From Streptococcus sp. DD12 (GTDB lineage: Bacteria; Bacillota; Bacilli; Lactobacillales; Streptococcaceae), in the NCBI RefSeq assembly GCF_001578885.1, contig NZ_KQ969495.1, forward strand, positions 851,123 through 915,122: a stretch of DNA of 64,000 bases, in the 5' to 3' direction. The notes under the pieces are model-generated. The model made no database searches, had not been told where the DNA came from, and saw nothing but the letters and a program-made list of their open reading frames with translations. The position numbers and the translations under genes were made by a program. Below are positions 36,278 to 46,222 of this stretch, piece by piece (the first letter of the stretch is position 1; each line of letters begins with the position of its first letter).

Positions 36278-37411
36278 TTCACCTTCTAAGACATCCTTGA
36301 CCTTATCAAAGAAGCCTTTTTTCTTTTGTGGAGTAACACTGTCACCACCCGCCGCAGCAAAGGCATGTAGGGCTTCTTTTTGGGCGTCATTTAAGTTGGT
36401 TGGGGTTACCACACGTACGGTCACGTGCTGGTCACCAAGGCCTTGTCCACGCAACTTCGGTGCCCCTTTGCCACGCAAGCGGAAGGTCTTACCAGTCTGT
36501 GTTCCCGCAGGGATGGCCAAATCAACCGCCCCATGCACCGTTGGCACTTCGACACTATCCCCTAAGGCTGCTTGGACAAAGTTAATATCCAAGGTATAGT
36601 AAATGGTCGAACCATCACGTTCAAACTTATTGCTTGGCTTGACCGAGATGACCACATAGAGGTCGCCATAAGGGCCACCATTGATTCCCGCTTCACCTTG
36701 CCCTTGCAAACGGACTTGTTGACCAGTCTCTACCCCAGCAGGGATTTTAACTGATACCTTGTGGGCTTGTTTTTCATGGCCTGAACCGTGACAGGTTGGA
36801 CAAGGGTTCTTGATTTCTTTTCCAGTACCGTGACAGACATCACAAGTCACCTGACTCCGCATCATACCGAGTGGTGTCTGGCGATCCACATTAATCACAC
36901 CGGCGCCATGACAGCGGCTACAGGTCTCAGGATGAGAGCCAGGTGCTGCCCCAGAGCCCTCACAGGTATGACAGGTCGCTTCACGATTATAACGGACTTC
37001 TTTTTCTGTCCCGAAAATCGCTTCTTCGAATTCCAAGTTGACCCGATATTGCAGGTCATCCCCCTGACGTGGGCCGGCAGGATTCTGCGCTTGACCGCCA
37101 CCGCCAAAGAAACTAGAGAAAATATCTTCAAAGCCACCAAAACCTGCACCGTCAAAGCCACCAAAGCCACCTTGACCGCCAAAACCGCCATTAGCTCCCG
37201 CTGGCCCGTATTGGTCATAGGCTGCCCGCTTTTGTTCGTCCCCTAAGGTCTCATAGGCTTCTTGAATGTCTTTATATTTCTCTTCAGCCCCCGCTTCTTT
37301 GTTGATATCTGGATGGTACTTTTTAGACATTTTACGGTAGGCTTTTTTGATCTCATCTTGAGAAGCGCCCTTAGACACCCCCAGACGATCGTAGTATTCT
37401 GTATTGTTCAT
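36275..37411 (-). CDS. dnaJ: chaperone DnaJ (Hsp40)
   Basis: Co-chaperone that delivers substrates to DnaK and stimulates its ATPase. The 378 residues comprise the J domain with HPD (about residue 33), a Gly/Phe-rich linker (about 75-115), four CxxCxGxG zinc repeats (about 147-205), and the C-terminal substrate domains. Last gene of hrcA-grpE-dnaK-dnaJ. The ribosome site (AAAGG) is modest and 11 bp from the ATG. It is separated from dnaK by 564 bp of structured repeats. Confidence 0.96.
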   Translation of the reverse strand: MNNTEYYDRLGVSKGASQDEIKKAYRKMSKKYHPDINKEAGAEEKYKDIQEAYETLGDEQKRAAYDQYGPAGANGGFGGQGGFGGFDGAGFGGFEDIFSSFFGGGGQAQNPAGPRQGDDLQYRVNLEFEEAIFGTEKEVRYNREATCHTCEGSGAAPGSHPETCSRCHGAGVINVDRQTPLGMMRSQVTCDVCHGTGKEIKNPCPTCHGSGHEKQAHKVSVKIPAGVETGQQVRLQGQGEAGINGGPYGDLYVVISVKPSNKFERDGSTIYYTLDINFVQAALGDSVEVPTVHGAVDLAIPAGTQTGKTFRLRGKGAPKLRGQGLGDQHVTVRVVTPTNLNDAQKEALHAFAAAGGDSVTPQKKKGFFDKVKDVLEGE

Positions 37412-37451
37412 TTGTAAATACCTTTTGTTATTGTTTTGATAATTTTCTTAG

Positions 37452-37566
37452 GTGGTGGGGACGTAAGCGACCTCTTGCAGAGTTCCATTCCTTATTTTTG
37501 AACCCAAGGCTTTCAAAAATCCCCTCGTAAGAGTAGCAGGACTACTCTTACTCTCACCACGGCGAA
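37452..37566. repeat. structured repeat R1, copy 1 (dnaK-dnaJ spacer)
   Basis: About 115 bp closed by GTGGTG and CACCAC, holding three inner hairpins: CTCT/AGAG, TTTTTGA/TCAAAAA and GTAAGAGTAG/CTACTCTTAC. The copy at 39848 keeps the same four stems although the paired bases differ (for example GTTTCAGTAG/CTACTGAAAC), a sign of selection for RNA structure. In the spacer after it, two more hairpins occur (GCGGTC/GACCGC and CAGAGG/CCTCTG, to 37645). Confidence 0.75.
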
Positions 37567-37705
37567 ACTTATCAGATGAGCGGTCTTCGACCGCATTGCT
37601 ATCGCATACTATCCAAAAACAGAGGCTGAGTTGCAACCTCTGGATTTGTGAGTATAATTTCTTAGCTAAGCGCCTAGAAATGTTGATGAAACAAGAACCA
37701 CCTTG

Positions 37706-37842
37706 GTGATTAGTCACTCTCAACCCGATACGACGTGAGATTTTCGAAACGATATCTTTCGAAAATCAAGCTAGTAAGGCGTTTAGGCAAGTCGCCTTAG
37801 CGATTGCCGTAGAACGACAATCACTTCAGTGATTAGTCGTTC
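37706..37842. repeat. structured repeat R2, copy A
   Basis: Contains stem 1 GATTTTCGAA/TTCGAAAATC, stem 2 GGCAA..TCGC/GCGA..TTGCC and stem 3 GAACGAC..AGTGAT. A 52-bp core from 37729 is identical to copy B except for one base, 123 bp further on. Stem 3 overlaps the start of copy B. Confidence 0.75.
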
Positions 37843-37965
37843 TCAACCAGTTACGACGTGAGATTTTCGAAACGATATCTTTCGAAAATCGAGCTAGTAA
37901 GGCACCTAGGTTGACCGCTAATAGCGGCAACCGTTAACTGATGAGCTACTTTTAGTAGCCATCAG
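37829..37965. repeat. structured repeat R2, copy B
   Basis: Same first stem as copy A; stem 2 is GGTTG..CCGCT/AGCGG..CAACC and stem 3 AACTGATG/CATCAGTT, both different from copy A but still fully paired. It ends 10 bp downstream of dnaK. With R1 it fills most of 37412-37975. Confidence 0.75.
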
Positions 37966-37975
37966 TTTTGGTGAA

Positions 37976-39962
<1,987 letters not shown>

Positions 39963-40048
39963 AATATCTTCCTTGCAAGCCTCCGGCTTGTTTCTTATCT
40001 TTCTTTATAGTTTAGTGTCATTTCGGACAAGTTTCCAATGTATTTATG

Positions 40049-40161
40049 TTACGACACGAGGAGTCGAAATCGATATTATTTCGACGACGAGTTAGTAAGG
40101 AGGCTAGGCAAACGCCATAGCGATTGCCGTTTTCTGACGAGTTGCTTTAGCTACCGTCAGA
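40049..40161. repeat. structured repeat R2, copy C (grpE-dnaK spacer)
   Basis: Diverged copy: stem 1 GTCGAAAT/ATTTCGAC, stem 2 GGCAA..CGC/GCG..TTGCC, stem 3 TTCTGACG/CGTCAGAA. All three stems of the family are kept with compensating changes. It ends just after grpE. R1 copy 2 and this copy account for most of 39800-40166. Confidence 0.7.
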
Positions 40162-40166
40162 ATTGC

Positions 40167-40703
40167 CTAGTTATACACCACTACCATGGCTGGTCTTAGG
40201 ACACGCTCATGGAGTTTGTAGCCTTTTTGGAAGACTTGGGCAATCGTGTCAGCTGGGTGTTCATCGTCAGCTGGAAGCGTTTGGATAGCCATATGAAAGT
40301 TATGGTCAAATTCGCCTTCTGCAGGAATTTCTTCAATCCCTTCTTCCTTGAGGGCATGGACCAAGCTTTCTTGCACCATCTCCAATCCTTTTTTAACGTC
40401 ATCAGTCAGACCCTCAACGGCAAGGGCACGTTCCAAGTTATCCAAGGAAGGCAGAATAGCTTTGGCCAAGTCTTGGCTCCGATATTTCTGTAAGGTTTGG
40501 CGTTCTTCATTGGCACGGCGTTGGATATTTTGCATCTCCGCATGGGCACGCAGATACTTGTTTTCATAATCTTCAGCACGCTCATTGGCCAAGTCCAATT
40601 CCGTCTTTTCAGGACTTTTGGCCCCTTCTTCGACCACTTCTTCAGACTGAGTCTCTTCGGTGACCTCTTTTGTCACTTCTTCTTGCTTGTTTTCTTCTGA
40701 CAT
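40167..40703 (-). CDS. grpE: nucleotide exchange factor GrpE
   Basis: Releases ADP from DnaK and acts as thermosensor. The 178 residues have an acidic, disordered N terminus (about 1-35, many Glu), a long coiled-coil (about 38-90) and a C-terminal beta domain ending [25 protein letters not shown] precedes the ATG; hrcA ends 17 bp upstream. Confidence 0.96.
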   Translation of the reverse strand: MSEENKQEEVTKEVTEETQSEEVVEEGAKSPEKTELDLANERAEDYENKYLRAHAEMQNIQRRANEERQTLQKYRSQDLAKAILPSLDNLERALAVEGLTDDVKKGLEMVQESLVHALKEEGIEEIPAEGEFDHNFHMAIQTLPADDEHPADTIAQVFQKGYKLHERVLRPAMVVVYN

Positions 40704-40720
40704 AAGTCGCCTCCTTTAGT

Positions 40721-41755
40721 TTAATTTACTTCGTAATGGTTACTATTTAAGTAACGGTAATAATCGTTGAGTTTGAGAGAGAGCACCCGACTGACGACAT
40801 TTAGCAGGCTAACGGTTCGACGATAGTCTTGCTCAATGGGGCCGATAACACTCAAAAGCCCATAGCCCCGATAAGGAATCAAAAACTGATGGGTCATCAG
40901 ACTCGCTTGCGCCAAACTAGGTTCCTGGCTATCAGCCACCGTGATGCTGACCAGCTCATTATCGACAAGATGTTGACGAATGCAGTGAGCCAAGGCCTGC
41001 TTACGGTCTACGAACTGATAAGCCTGACTGCCCGAAAATTCCAAGGTGGCTAATTTGTTAGAGACCATGATGGTTTCCTCAAAAAGATTGGCAAAAATAA
41101 AATCAAACAAATCCAAAACATTGTCTGTCGTTGTAAAATATTTCTGAATAATTTGAGGAATTTCGGTACGAAGCTTGTAGTGAATTTCCAGAACCTTTTG
41201 CCCCTTAAAACGGTCATTGACCAGCTCAACCAAGGTTTCTAAGTCCTTTTGAAGAAAATTCTTTGGCACCGCAAACTGCACAGTCACCGTCCGACTGTCA
41301 TCTAACATCATAACGGCCAGGGCATCGTGGGCACTCAAACGTACAATATCAAATCCTGTTAATCGCTGCCGTGCAGGCTCTACGTCGATAACTACCCCGA
41401 CATAACCTGTCAGCTCAGCAATAATTTGCGCTGCACGCTCAAGAATATCTTCTAGTCTAAAGGCTTCGAAATCAAATATCTTTACCACCCGATAAACGTC
41501 AGCCTGATTGATACTGGACACATCCAAGCTATTTTCTACAAAATATTTGAATCCTAAAGAACTCGGCAAACGCCCGCTAGAGGTATGCGCCTTCTCTAGA
41601 AGACCAAGCTTTTCTAGCTTAGCCATATCATTTCGGATGGTGGCGCTGGAGGACTGAATGCTATCCTGCAAGGCTTTGGAGCCGACAGGCTCGTGTGTCT
41701 CCAAAAAGAGATCGATAATCTTATTTAAAATGTCATTTTGACGCTGAGTAATCAT
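40721..41755 (-). CDS. hrcA: heat-inducible transcription repressor HrcA
   Basis: Represses the operon by binding CIRCE; its folding depends on GroE. The 344 residues contain the N-terminal winged helix ([29 protein letters not shown]... [18 protein letters not shown]) and a GAF-like middle domain with the dimerisation insert. GAAGGAGG precedes the ATG. It is the first gene, behind a strong promoter flanked by two CIRCE elements. Confidence 0.97.
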   Translation of the reverse strand: MITQRQNDILNKIIDLFLETHEPVGSKALQDSIQSSSATIRNDMAKLEKLGLLEKAHTSSGRLPSSLGFKYFVENSLDVSSINQADVYRVVKIFDFEAFRLEDILERAAQIIAELTGYVGVVIDVEPARQRLTGFDIVRLSAHDALAVMMLDDSRTVTVQFAVPKNFLQKDLETLVELVNDRFKGQKVLEIHYKLRTEIPQIIQKYFTTTDNVLDLFDFIFANLFEETIMVSNKLATLEFSGSQAYQFVDRKQALAHCIRQHLVDNELVSITVADSQEPSLAQASLMTHQFLIPYRGYGLLSVIGPIEQDYRRTVSLLNVVSRVLSLKLNDYYRYLNSNHYEVN

Positions 41756-41767
41756 ATCAACCTCCTT

Positions 41768-41794
41768 CTAGCACTCTACATACACGAGTGCTAA
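41768..41794. promoter_or_regulatory. CIRCE operator, promoter-distal copy
   Basis: Inverted repeat CTAGCACTC-N9-GAGTGCTAA between the start of transcription and hrcA; one mismatch from the consensus TTAGCACTC-N9-GAGTGCTAA. Confidence 0.93.
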
Positions 41795-41807
41795 ACTTTA
41801 TGGTTCT

Positions 41808-41835
41808 ATTATACCCTAAACTATCTCACTGTCAA
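41808..41835 (-). promoter_or_regulatory. hrcA operon promoter
   Basis: Leftward -35 TTGACA (41835-41830), 16-bp spacer, -10 TATAAT (41813-41808): both consensus. Confidence 0.9.
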
Positions 41836-41852
41836 GCCAAAAAACCAAAAAA

Positions 41853-41879
41853 TTAGCACTCTTTTTAAAAGAGTGCTAA
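41853..41879. promoter_or_regulatory. CIRCE operator, upstream copy
   Basis: TTAGCACTC-N9-GAGTGCTAA, exact consensus, 18 bp upstream of the -35 box. It also overlaps the only plausible rightward promoter (TTAGCA 41853, TAAAAA 41876, 17-bp spacer) for the tracrRNA-like gene. Confidence 0.93.
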
Positions 41880-41898
41880 AAATCCGTCTTCAGACTGA

Positions 41899-41993
41899 GA
41901 AAATACCATTCGAAACAACACAGCAAGTTAAAATAAGGCAGTGGTCTCTGACCCCGTCCGTACGCAACTTAGGGCCTGATTCGGGCTTTTTTA
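41899..41993 (+). ncRNA. type II-A CRISPR tracrRNA-like gene, no cas9 nearby
   Basis: The 20-nt segment ACCATTCGAAACAACACAGC (41905-41924) is the exact anti-repeat to the type II-A repeat of S. thermophilus CRISPR3. It continues as AAGTTAAAATAAGGC (41925-41939), then GTCCGTACGCAACTT (41956-41970) and GATTCGGGC with a T run (41978-41992), the nexus and 3' end landmarks of Cas9 tracrRNAs. Two changes from the canonical form: a 16-nt hairpin-forming insert (GGTC/GACC) between AAGGC and GTCCGT, and loss of the usual second stem-loop. The 5' end is approximate. Neighbours are hrcA and a glucosaminidase; no cas gene or array is in the window. Confidence 0.8.
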
Positions 41994-42023
41994 TTTTCCT
42001 TTTCTATCTAAGAAAAGGCGCTT

Positions 42024-42067
42024 GGACTTTCGAAAGCTAGCCATGCTGTTTTGATGCCTAGCTGTCC
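42024..42067. other. hairpin downstream of the tracrRNA-like gene
   Basis: GGAC/GTCC, AGCTAG/CTAGCT and CAT/ATG arms make an interrupted long stem. Its loop side holds ATGCTGTTTTGA (42043), a 12-nt match to the core of the S. pyogenes-type type II-A repeat. The rest of 41994-42164 shows nothing I can name. Confidence 0.35.
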
Positions 42068-42164
42068 TAAAAGGTTTTAAATGTGGAGCTTTACGACTGA
42101 CCAAACTTAAGCTAGGCCGTCCGACAGGAGTCCCTACCGCCCATCATCACCTCAGAACAGCCAT

Positions 42165-42199
42165 AAAAAAAGTTCCCTCAAAAATTGAGGGAACTTTTT
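42165..42199 (-). terminator. terminator of the gpmB-ddcY-glucosaminidase unit
   Basis: AAAAAGTTCCCTCA pairs with TGAGGGAACTTTTT over a 5-nt loop; overlaps the stop codon. Confidence 0.85.
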
Positions 42200-42782
42200 A
42201 GTTGTCATATTGGGTCAACCGGTAACGGCTGATAATATTGGTCAGCTTATTGGTGTAGTCTGGGTCCGTGGTGTAAGAGGACGCCGCAAGAAATTGAGCA
42301 GCCTCATCATTGCTTTTGTGGGTCACCAGATTGGTGTAAAGGCTATCTCCCCATTGCCCTGACTTTAAGGCATCCATATAGGCATCCATGCTGTCTTGCC
42401 AGCTGGCATAAACCGTATAGTAGTTAGGGCGACTTGTCCACCGATTGTTTTGATAGACTGACTGCAAGAGAAGCACCGCATGCGGGTTACGACTGGTCGT
42501 CATCCCATATAAATTGTGATACTTAGAGGCTAAAAGCGTCCCCCCATAGTTCGAGGATAAGGCTGCCTGACCGATAAGCAAGGAAGCCTTTATGCCATAG
42601 GCCTTTGACAAAAGCTGGGCATGGGGGGCTACCTGTTGGATAAACCGTTGAGGGTTCTCCTTGGCATGGACGACTTGCGTCGCATGAGGCGGTTGGCTGG
42701 TCAAAATCAAGGGCAAACCTATCAGTAAAACGGCCAAGGCCAATAGAAGACGCCCTCCCTTTACAGATAAATGTCGTCTCAC
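42198..42782 (-). CDS. secreted/membrane-anchored glucosaminidase-domain protein
   Basis: Peptidoglycan hydrolase of the same family as 6130-6765. The 194 residues start with a basic stretch and one hydrophobic segment (about 10-28), then the Glucosaminidase domain (about 48-190) with SLLIGQAALSSNYGGTLLASK; here the position of the catalytic Glu in the sister protein (AVLESDSG) is Ser, so activity is questionable. YNLYGM matches NYFGIKG. Overlaps the carboxypeptidase gene by 4 bp (ATGA). Confidence 0.82.
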   Translation of the reverse strand: MRRHLSVKGGRLLLALAVLLIGLPLILTSQPPHATQVVHAKENPQRFIQQVAPHAQLLSKAYGIKASLLIGQAALSSNYGGTLLASKYHNLYGMTTSRNPHAVLLLQSVYQNNRWTSRPNYYTVYASWQDSMDAYMDALKSGQWGDSLYTNLVTHKSNDEAAQFLAASSYTTDPDYTNKLTNIISRYRLTQYDN

Positions 42783-43558
42783 TGGCGGCCCTCCTTCTGC
42801 AAGAGTGCTACATATTCTTCTAGACTAAGATTGTGTTGAGTCATGTATTTGGCGTTGGCAACACCCACATAGCGCCAGTGCCAATCTTCATAACCGACAC
42901 CTGTTGAACTGGATTTATCACTGGCAAAACGCAGGACAAAACCATAGTCAGCCGCAATGGCTTTCAACCGTTCAACCACATTGGGGTCACTTTCATTGAG
43001 ACTATTAACGGTGGACATATCAATGGCAAGACCTGTCATGTGTTCGCTGGCACCAGCTGGCTGGGAGTAGGTTTTGACTTTTTCTTCGGCTTGAGCCTGG
43101 GTCAAACTAGGGTCTGCGGCCATCTCTTGAGCCACATAGCTGTTAAAGAGTTCTTCTTGATAAGCCACGCTACGGTAACCCGAAATCAAGTGTTCCTCAG
43201 GCGCAATAGCTTGGGCTGCTGCTAGAAAATCACGCACATTTTGCGCAATCCTGCTATCGACCGAAATCCCATCAATCTCTGTCAGTTCAGGGTTCATTTC
43301 GCTAGTGATATGGTCACGATTGACCAAAACAAGGTCCCAATCACTGGCTTTCACACCAGCTGGCAGGTCTGATTGGGCAGAGGACGACGACGTCGTGACG
43401 CTTGAGGCAAGCGATGCTTGAGCATTCTTTGTCGCTTGCCGGCTCTCATGTGTGCTAAGAACTAGAAAGATTGCCACTCCCAGCACCAAGACTGCGACAG
43501 CTAAAATACCCTTACGGTGACGCAGGACACGTCCCCATGAAATTTTTTCTTGCATCAT
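42779..43558 (-). CDS. D,D-carboxypeptidase, VanY/M15B family
   Basis: Membrane-anchored peptidase trimming the terminal D-Ala of cell-wall stem peptides. The 259 residues have an N-terminal anchor (about 13-33), a Ser/Thr-rich linker (about 40-60) and the M15B zinc site SEHMTGLAIDM (His and Asp ligands, near 167-174) plus EDWHWRYV (catalytic Glu and His ligand, near 225). Overlaps its neighbours by 4 bp on both sides, so all three genes are coupled. Confidence 0.9.
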   Translation of the reverse strand: MMQEKISWGRVLRHRKGILAVAVLVLGVAIFLVLSTHESRQATKNAQASLASSVTTSSSSAQSDLPAGVKASDWDLVLVNRDHITSEMNPELTEIDGISVDSRIAQNVRDFLAAAQAIAPEEHLISGYRSVAYQEELFNSYVAQEMAADPSLTQAQAEEKVKTYSQPAGASEHMTGLAIDMSTVNSLNESDPNVVERLKAIAADYGFVLRFASDKSSSTGVGYEDWHWRYVGVANAKYMTQHNLSLEEYVALLQKEGRQ

Positions 43559-44244
43559 TTCTCCTCAATGCGTTTTCGGCCCAACTGACGATAAGACATA
43601 TCGCCAACGGCCTGTATGTTAAAAGCACCTGCCTCGTCATATGTGACAACAGAAACAGAGCCATTGTCCAAGCCCAAAGAAACAGGAATCTGTTCATCAA
43701 TCAACCATAAAAAGGTCCCTATGGTCATGCCATGACTGACCACCAAAGCGGTATCCCCGCCACTGGCTTGTGTAGCCTTGGCTAGGTCAGTAAAACCTTT
43801 GTAAATACGGCTAGAAAGGGTATCCCAATCCTCAGCCCAACTCGCCGTATCGACGGCACGAATCCCTTGGGCTAACTCTGGCCGTGTCAACTCTGTGATT
43901 GGTCGTTTAAACACACGCGGCAAAACCCCATTAAACAAGGTCCCGTCATAGTCACCGTCCAAACTACCAAAACACCATTCCCGTAGCCGCCAGTCTCGCT
44001 GATAAGGAATCTGTTCACAACCCATTTCCCGACGGATGATATCCATGGTTTGGATGGTTCTGCCACTATCACTCGAAAAGGCCAGGTCTGGCCTAACCCC
44101 ACGCGCTTTGAGTCCAATCCCTAACTCACGGATGCCTTCTTGACCTTCAGCGGTCAATGGGGTATCACTCCAACCCTGCGCACGTCCGATGGTGTTGAAC
44201 ATGGTTTTCCCATGTCGTGCAATGTATAAGGTTACTTGACTCAT
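43555..44244 (-). CDS. histidine phosphatase family protein (phosphoglycerate-mutase-like)
   Basis: Phosphatase or mutase of the GpmB branch; its association with cell-wall genes argues against a glycolytic role. The 229 residues begin with the phospho-acceptor RHGKT (YIARHGKTMFN) and contain the second catalytic His in VVSHGMTIG near 170. GAGGAGG precedes the ATG. First gene of the three-gene unit. Confidence 0.88.
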   Translation of the reverse strand: MSQVTLYIARHGKTMFNTIGRAQGWSDTPLTAEGQEGIRELGIGLKARGVRPDLAFSSDSGRTIQTMDIIRREMGCEQIPYQRDWRLREWCFGSLDGDYDGTLFNGVLPRVFKRPITELTRPELAQGIRAVDTASWAEDWDTLSSRIYKGFTDLAKATQASGGDTALVVSHGMTIGTFLWLIDEQIPVSLGLDNGSVSVVTYDEAGAFNIQAVGDMSYRQLGRKRIEEK

Positions 44245-44271
44245 GGCCCATCCTCCTCAATATTTGCTTAT

Positions 44272-44280
44272 ATTATATCA
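44272..44280 (-). promoter_or_regulatory. extended -10 of the gpmB-ddcY-glucosaminidase unit
   Basis: Leftward TG-a-TATAAT, 27 bp before the ATG at 44244. The remaining 44281-44520 holds only the CHAP-gene terminator and A+T-rich sequence. Confidence 0.6.
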
Positions 44281-44353
44281 TATCTGGAAGGGTTTCGATA
44301 AGCCATTTCCCCGAGATTGATGGCACAAACCAATCGCTGACCCTGACCCATAA

Positions 44354-44386
44354 GAAAAAAGCCTAACCCTCAACGTTAGACTTTTC
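44354..44386 (-). terminator. probable terminator of the CHAP gene
   Basis: On the minus strand AAAGTCTAAC pairs with GTTAGGCTTT (one G-U pair) and runs into six T residues, 135 bp after the stop. Confidence 0.6.
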
Positions 44387-44520
44387 CCCTAGGAATAAAT
44401 TAAGATCTTATCCAGACGATTCATCTGAACACCTTAAGTATAACACCCTTCTGACAAATGTCAAGTTGATGTCAAAGATATTTCCGTTTTATGACGTTAT
44501 TCGTGCATATTCTGTCTTTT

Positions 44521-46137
44521 TTAGTTTGGATAAATGTAGGCGACACTTCCTCCCCAAGTCGGACCTGTCGGGTCAAACCAGCCCCGATAATCATTGATGG
44601 TCATGTTGCCAGCGTAGTTAGATTCTTGAACTTTGATACGGTTGGTTGAGGCAACCGCTGTAACGTAGGCGACGTGTCCATAACCACCCCCATCATGGTT
44701 CCATACGGCAATGGCACCCACAGCAGGTTCAGTTCCCACTCTAAAACCTAAACTCGCAGCATTCGTCAACCATTGGTTGGCATTTCCCAGATAATTAGGA
44801 ATCCATGGCGCTAAATTTTTAACACCCCAAGTACACTGGCCGACGGGATAGGTATTGGTCTGCCCCATATAAGCCGTAATACGAGGGGCCGCGCCTGTCG
44901 CTGCGTCCTGTCTAGGTTGCAAAGTCTGGTCATCCAAGATAAAGCCCTCTTGACTGCCATCGCTATAGGTGACGTAGGCATGCGTATGGTAAGTTGTCGC
45001 TTGTCTGATGTCCTGGGCTAAGCTTTTTTCCACTTGCGCAAGACCCGCTTGTGCCTTTACCCCATACCACTGCAAATCAGACTGGTCTGAGGCAGACCAA
45101 ATGGCAAAATCGACCGATGTCAGATAACGGCTATCCGCTGTTTCTGCCACCTTGGCTTGTAAACTTTGCCCTTCTGCCACCACTTGTGTTGTCCTTGTCA
45201 CAGGCTCATAGGACGTTACTGGAGATACGGTAAAATCTATGGCGCCCACTCCCAAAGTCGTGGCTAAGGGGGAGTCTAGGTAAAGGTGGCTGCTGTAAGT
45301 TCCCGTAACATAGCGGTGATTTTTAATGGGCAAGTCCAAGCGGTAGGTATGGGCATCAATCGGCTCTGCCTCATACCATATGATGTCGTCTTGCCCCTGC
45401 TCTTGGCTCCAAGTCGGCAAAGACAACTTAGTGACATAACTAGGTACACCTGAAATCGTTAGCTGGTAATGGGTATCTTTCAGAGCTGACACGGTCACCT
45501 GAGGTTGCGGGGGATTCACCACCTGGCTCTGCGCATAGCCAGCCAGCAAGTCATTGTCCCGATAAACATAGGTGTGCAGATGGTAAGTCCCATAATCCTT
45601 ATGGTTAGCTAGAGGTACAGCCACGGAGCTCGTCCCGTCATACCAATGCAGGTCATCTTGACCGTTGGCATCCGACCAGACCGCCGTTTTGTAGTTAACT
45701 CCCTTATCCCTAATCGTCTGCTGAATGGTGAAAGATGCATCGTCCATACTGATGACAGGCTGGGTCGCCTCGAAATAGGTTTCCCCTAAGTCGTAACCAA
45801 TCTGACGACCGTCACTCAATTGGACGTAAACATGGCTGATGTAATGCCCAGACAAACTGCCATGGTCGGCAAGGTCGATGGTCCTTTCCCAATTTCCTGT
45901 GTCGCTGACGTCAAGCGCTTGCCAGACCAAATCATCCTGACCATCTTCTTTTGACCAGACAGCCACCTGCGCTCCAACAACCGTCGCCTGCTGAGGCAGG
46001 CTAACCTGGTAACGCCCTGCCTTGCCATCAAGCGATTGAATAACTGGTTTTGCGCTTTCTTGAGCTTCTACGCCCGATGACACGAAAACCGTACTCAGCA
46101 CCAGACCAGATAGTAAGTATCCTTTAGCTAATTTCAC
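44521..46137 (-). CDS. secreted Bsp-repeat protein with C-terminal CHAP amidase domain
   Basis: Cell-wall hydrolase or surface protein. The 538 residues have a signal peptide (about 1-25), four tandem GBS Bsp-like repeats of about 90-95 residues (Trp landmarks at 61, 154, 243 and 347, each in a xxWS...GQDDLxWY pattern, shortened to SDLQWYG in the last), and a CHAP domain (about 420-538) with catalytic Cys435 and His488. The GTG start is fixed by AAGGAGG 5-12 bp upstream. The repeats probably bind carbohydrate or wall; the CHAP domain cuts peptide bonds in peptidoglycan. Confidence 0.9.
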   Translation of the reverse strand: MKLAKGYLLSGLVLSTVFVSSGVEAQESAKPVIQSLDGKAGRYQVSLPQQATVVGAQVAVWSKEDGQDDLVWQALDVSDTGNWERTIDLADHGSLSGHYISHVYVQLSDGRQIGYDLGETYFEATQPVISMDDASFTIQQTIRDKGVNYKTAVWSDANGQDDLHWYDGTSSVAVPLANHKDYGTYHLHTYVYRDNDLLAGYAQSQVVNPPQPQVTVSALKDTHYQLTISGVPSYVTKLSLPTWSQEQGQDDIIWYEAEPIDAHTYRLDLPIKNHRYVTGTYSSHLYLDSPLATTLGVGAIDFTVSPVTSYEPVTRTTQVVAEGQSLQAKVAETADSRYLTSVDFAIWSASDQSDLQWYGVKAQAGLAQVEKSLAQDIRQATTYHTHAYVTYSDGSQEGFILDDQTLQPRQDAATGAAPRITAYMGQTNTYPVGQCTWGVKNLAPWIPNYLGNANQWLTNAASLGFRVGTEPAVGAIAVWNHDGGGYGHVAYVTAVASTNRIKVQESNYAGNMTINDYRGWFDPTGPTWGGSVAYIYPN

Positions 46138-46187
46138 AAACTTCCTCCTTGGTTCATCTACTCATCTATTCGAAAATCCAAGGAAAA

Positions 46188-46214
46188 ACAAAAAACCACC
46201 CAAAGGGCGGTTTA
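46188..46214 (-). terminator. ppaC terminator
   Basis: On the minus strand AAACCGCCC pairs with GGGTGGTTT and runs into T residues, 9 bp after the ppaC stop. Confidence 0.75.
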
Positions 46215-46222
46215 AGAGAGGC

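Noticed and set aside
37452..37965. Standard pneumococcal BOX elements
   Set aside because: Short stretches resemble boxA and boxC ends, but the full modules and their order do not match; treated as unclassified repeats.
41994..42164. CRISPR array next to the tracrRNA-like gene
   Set aside because: No direct repeats with spacers are present; only a single 12-nt match to a repeat core.
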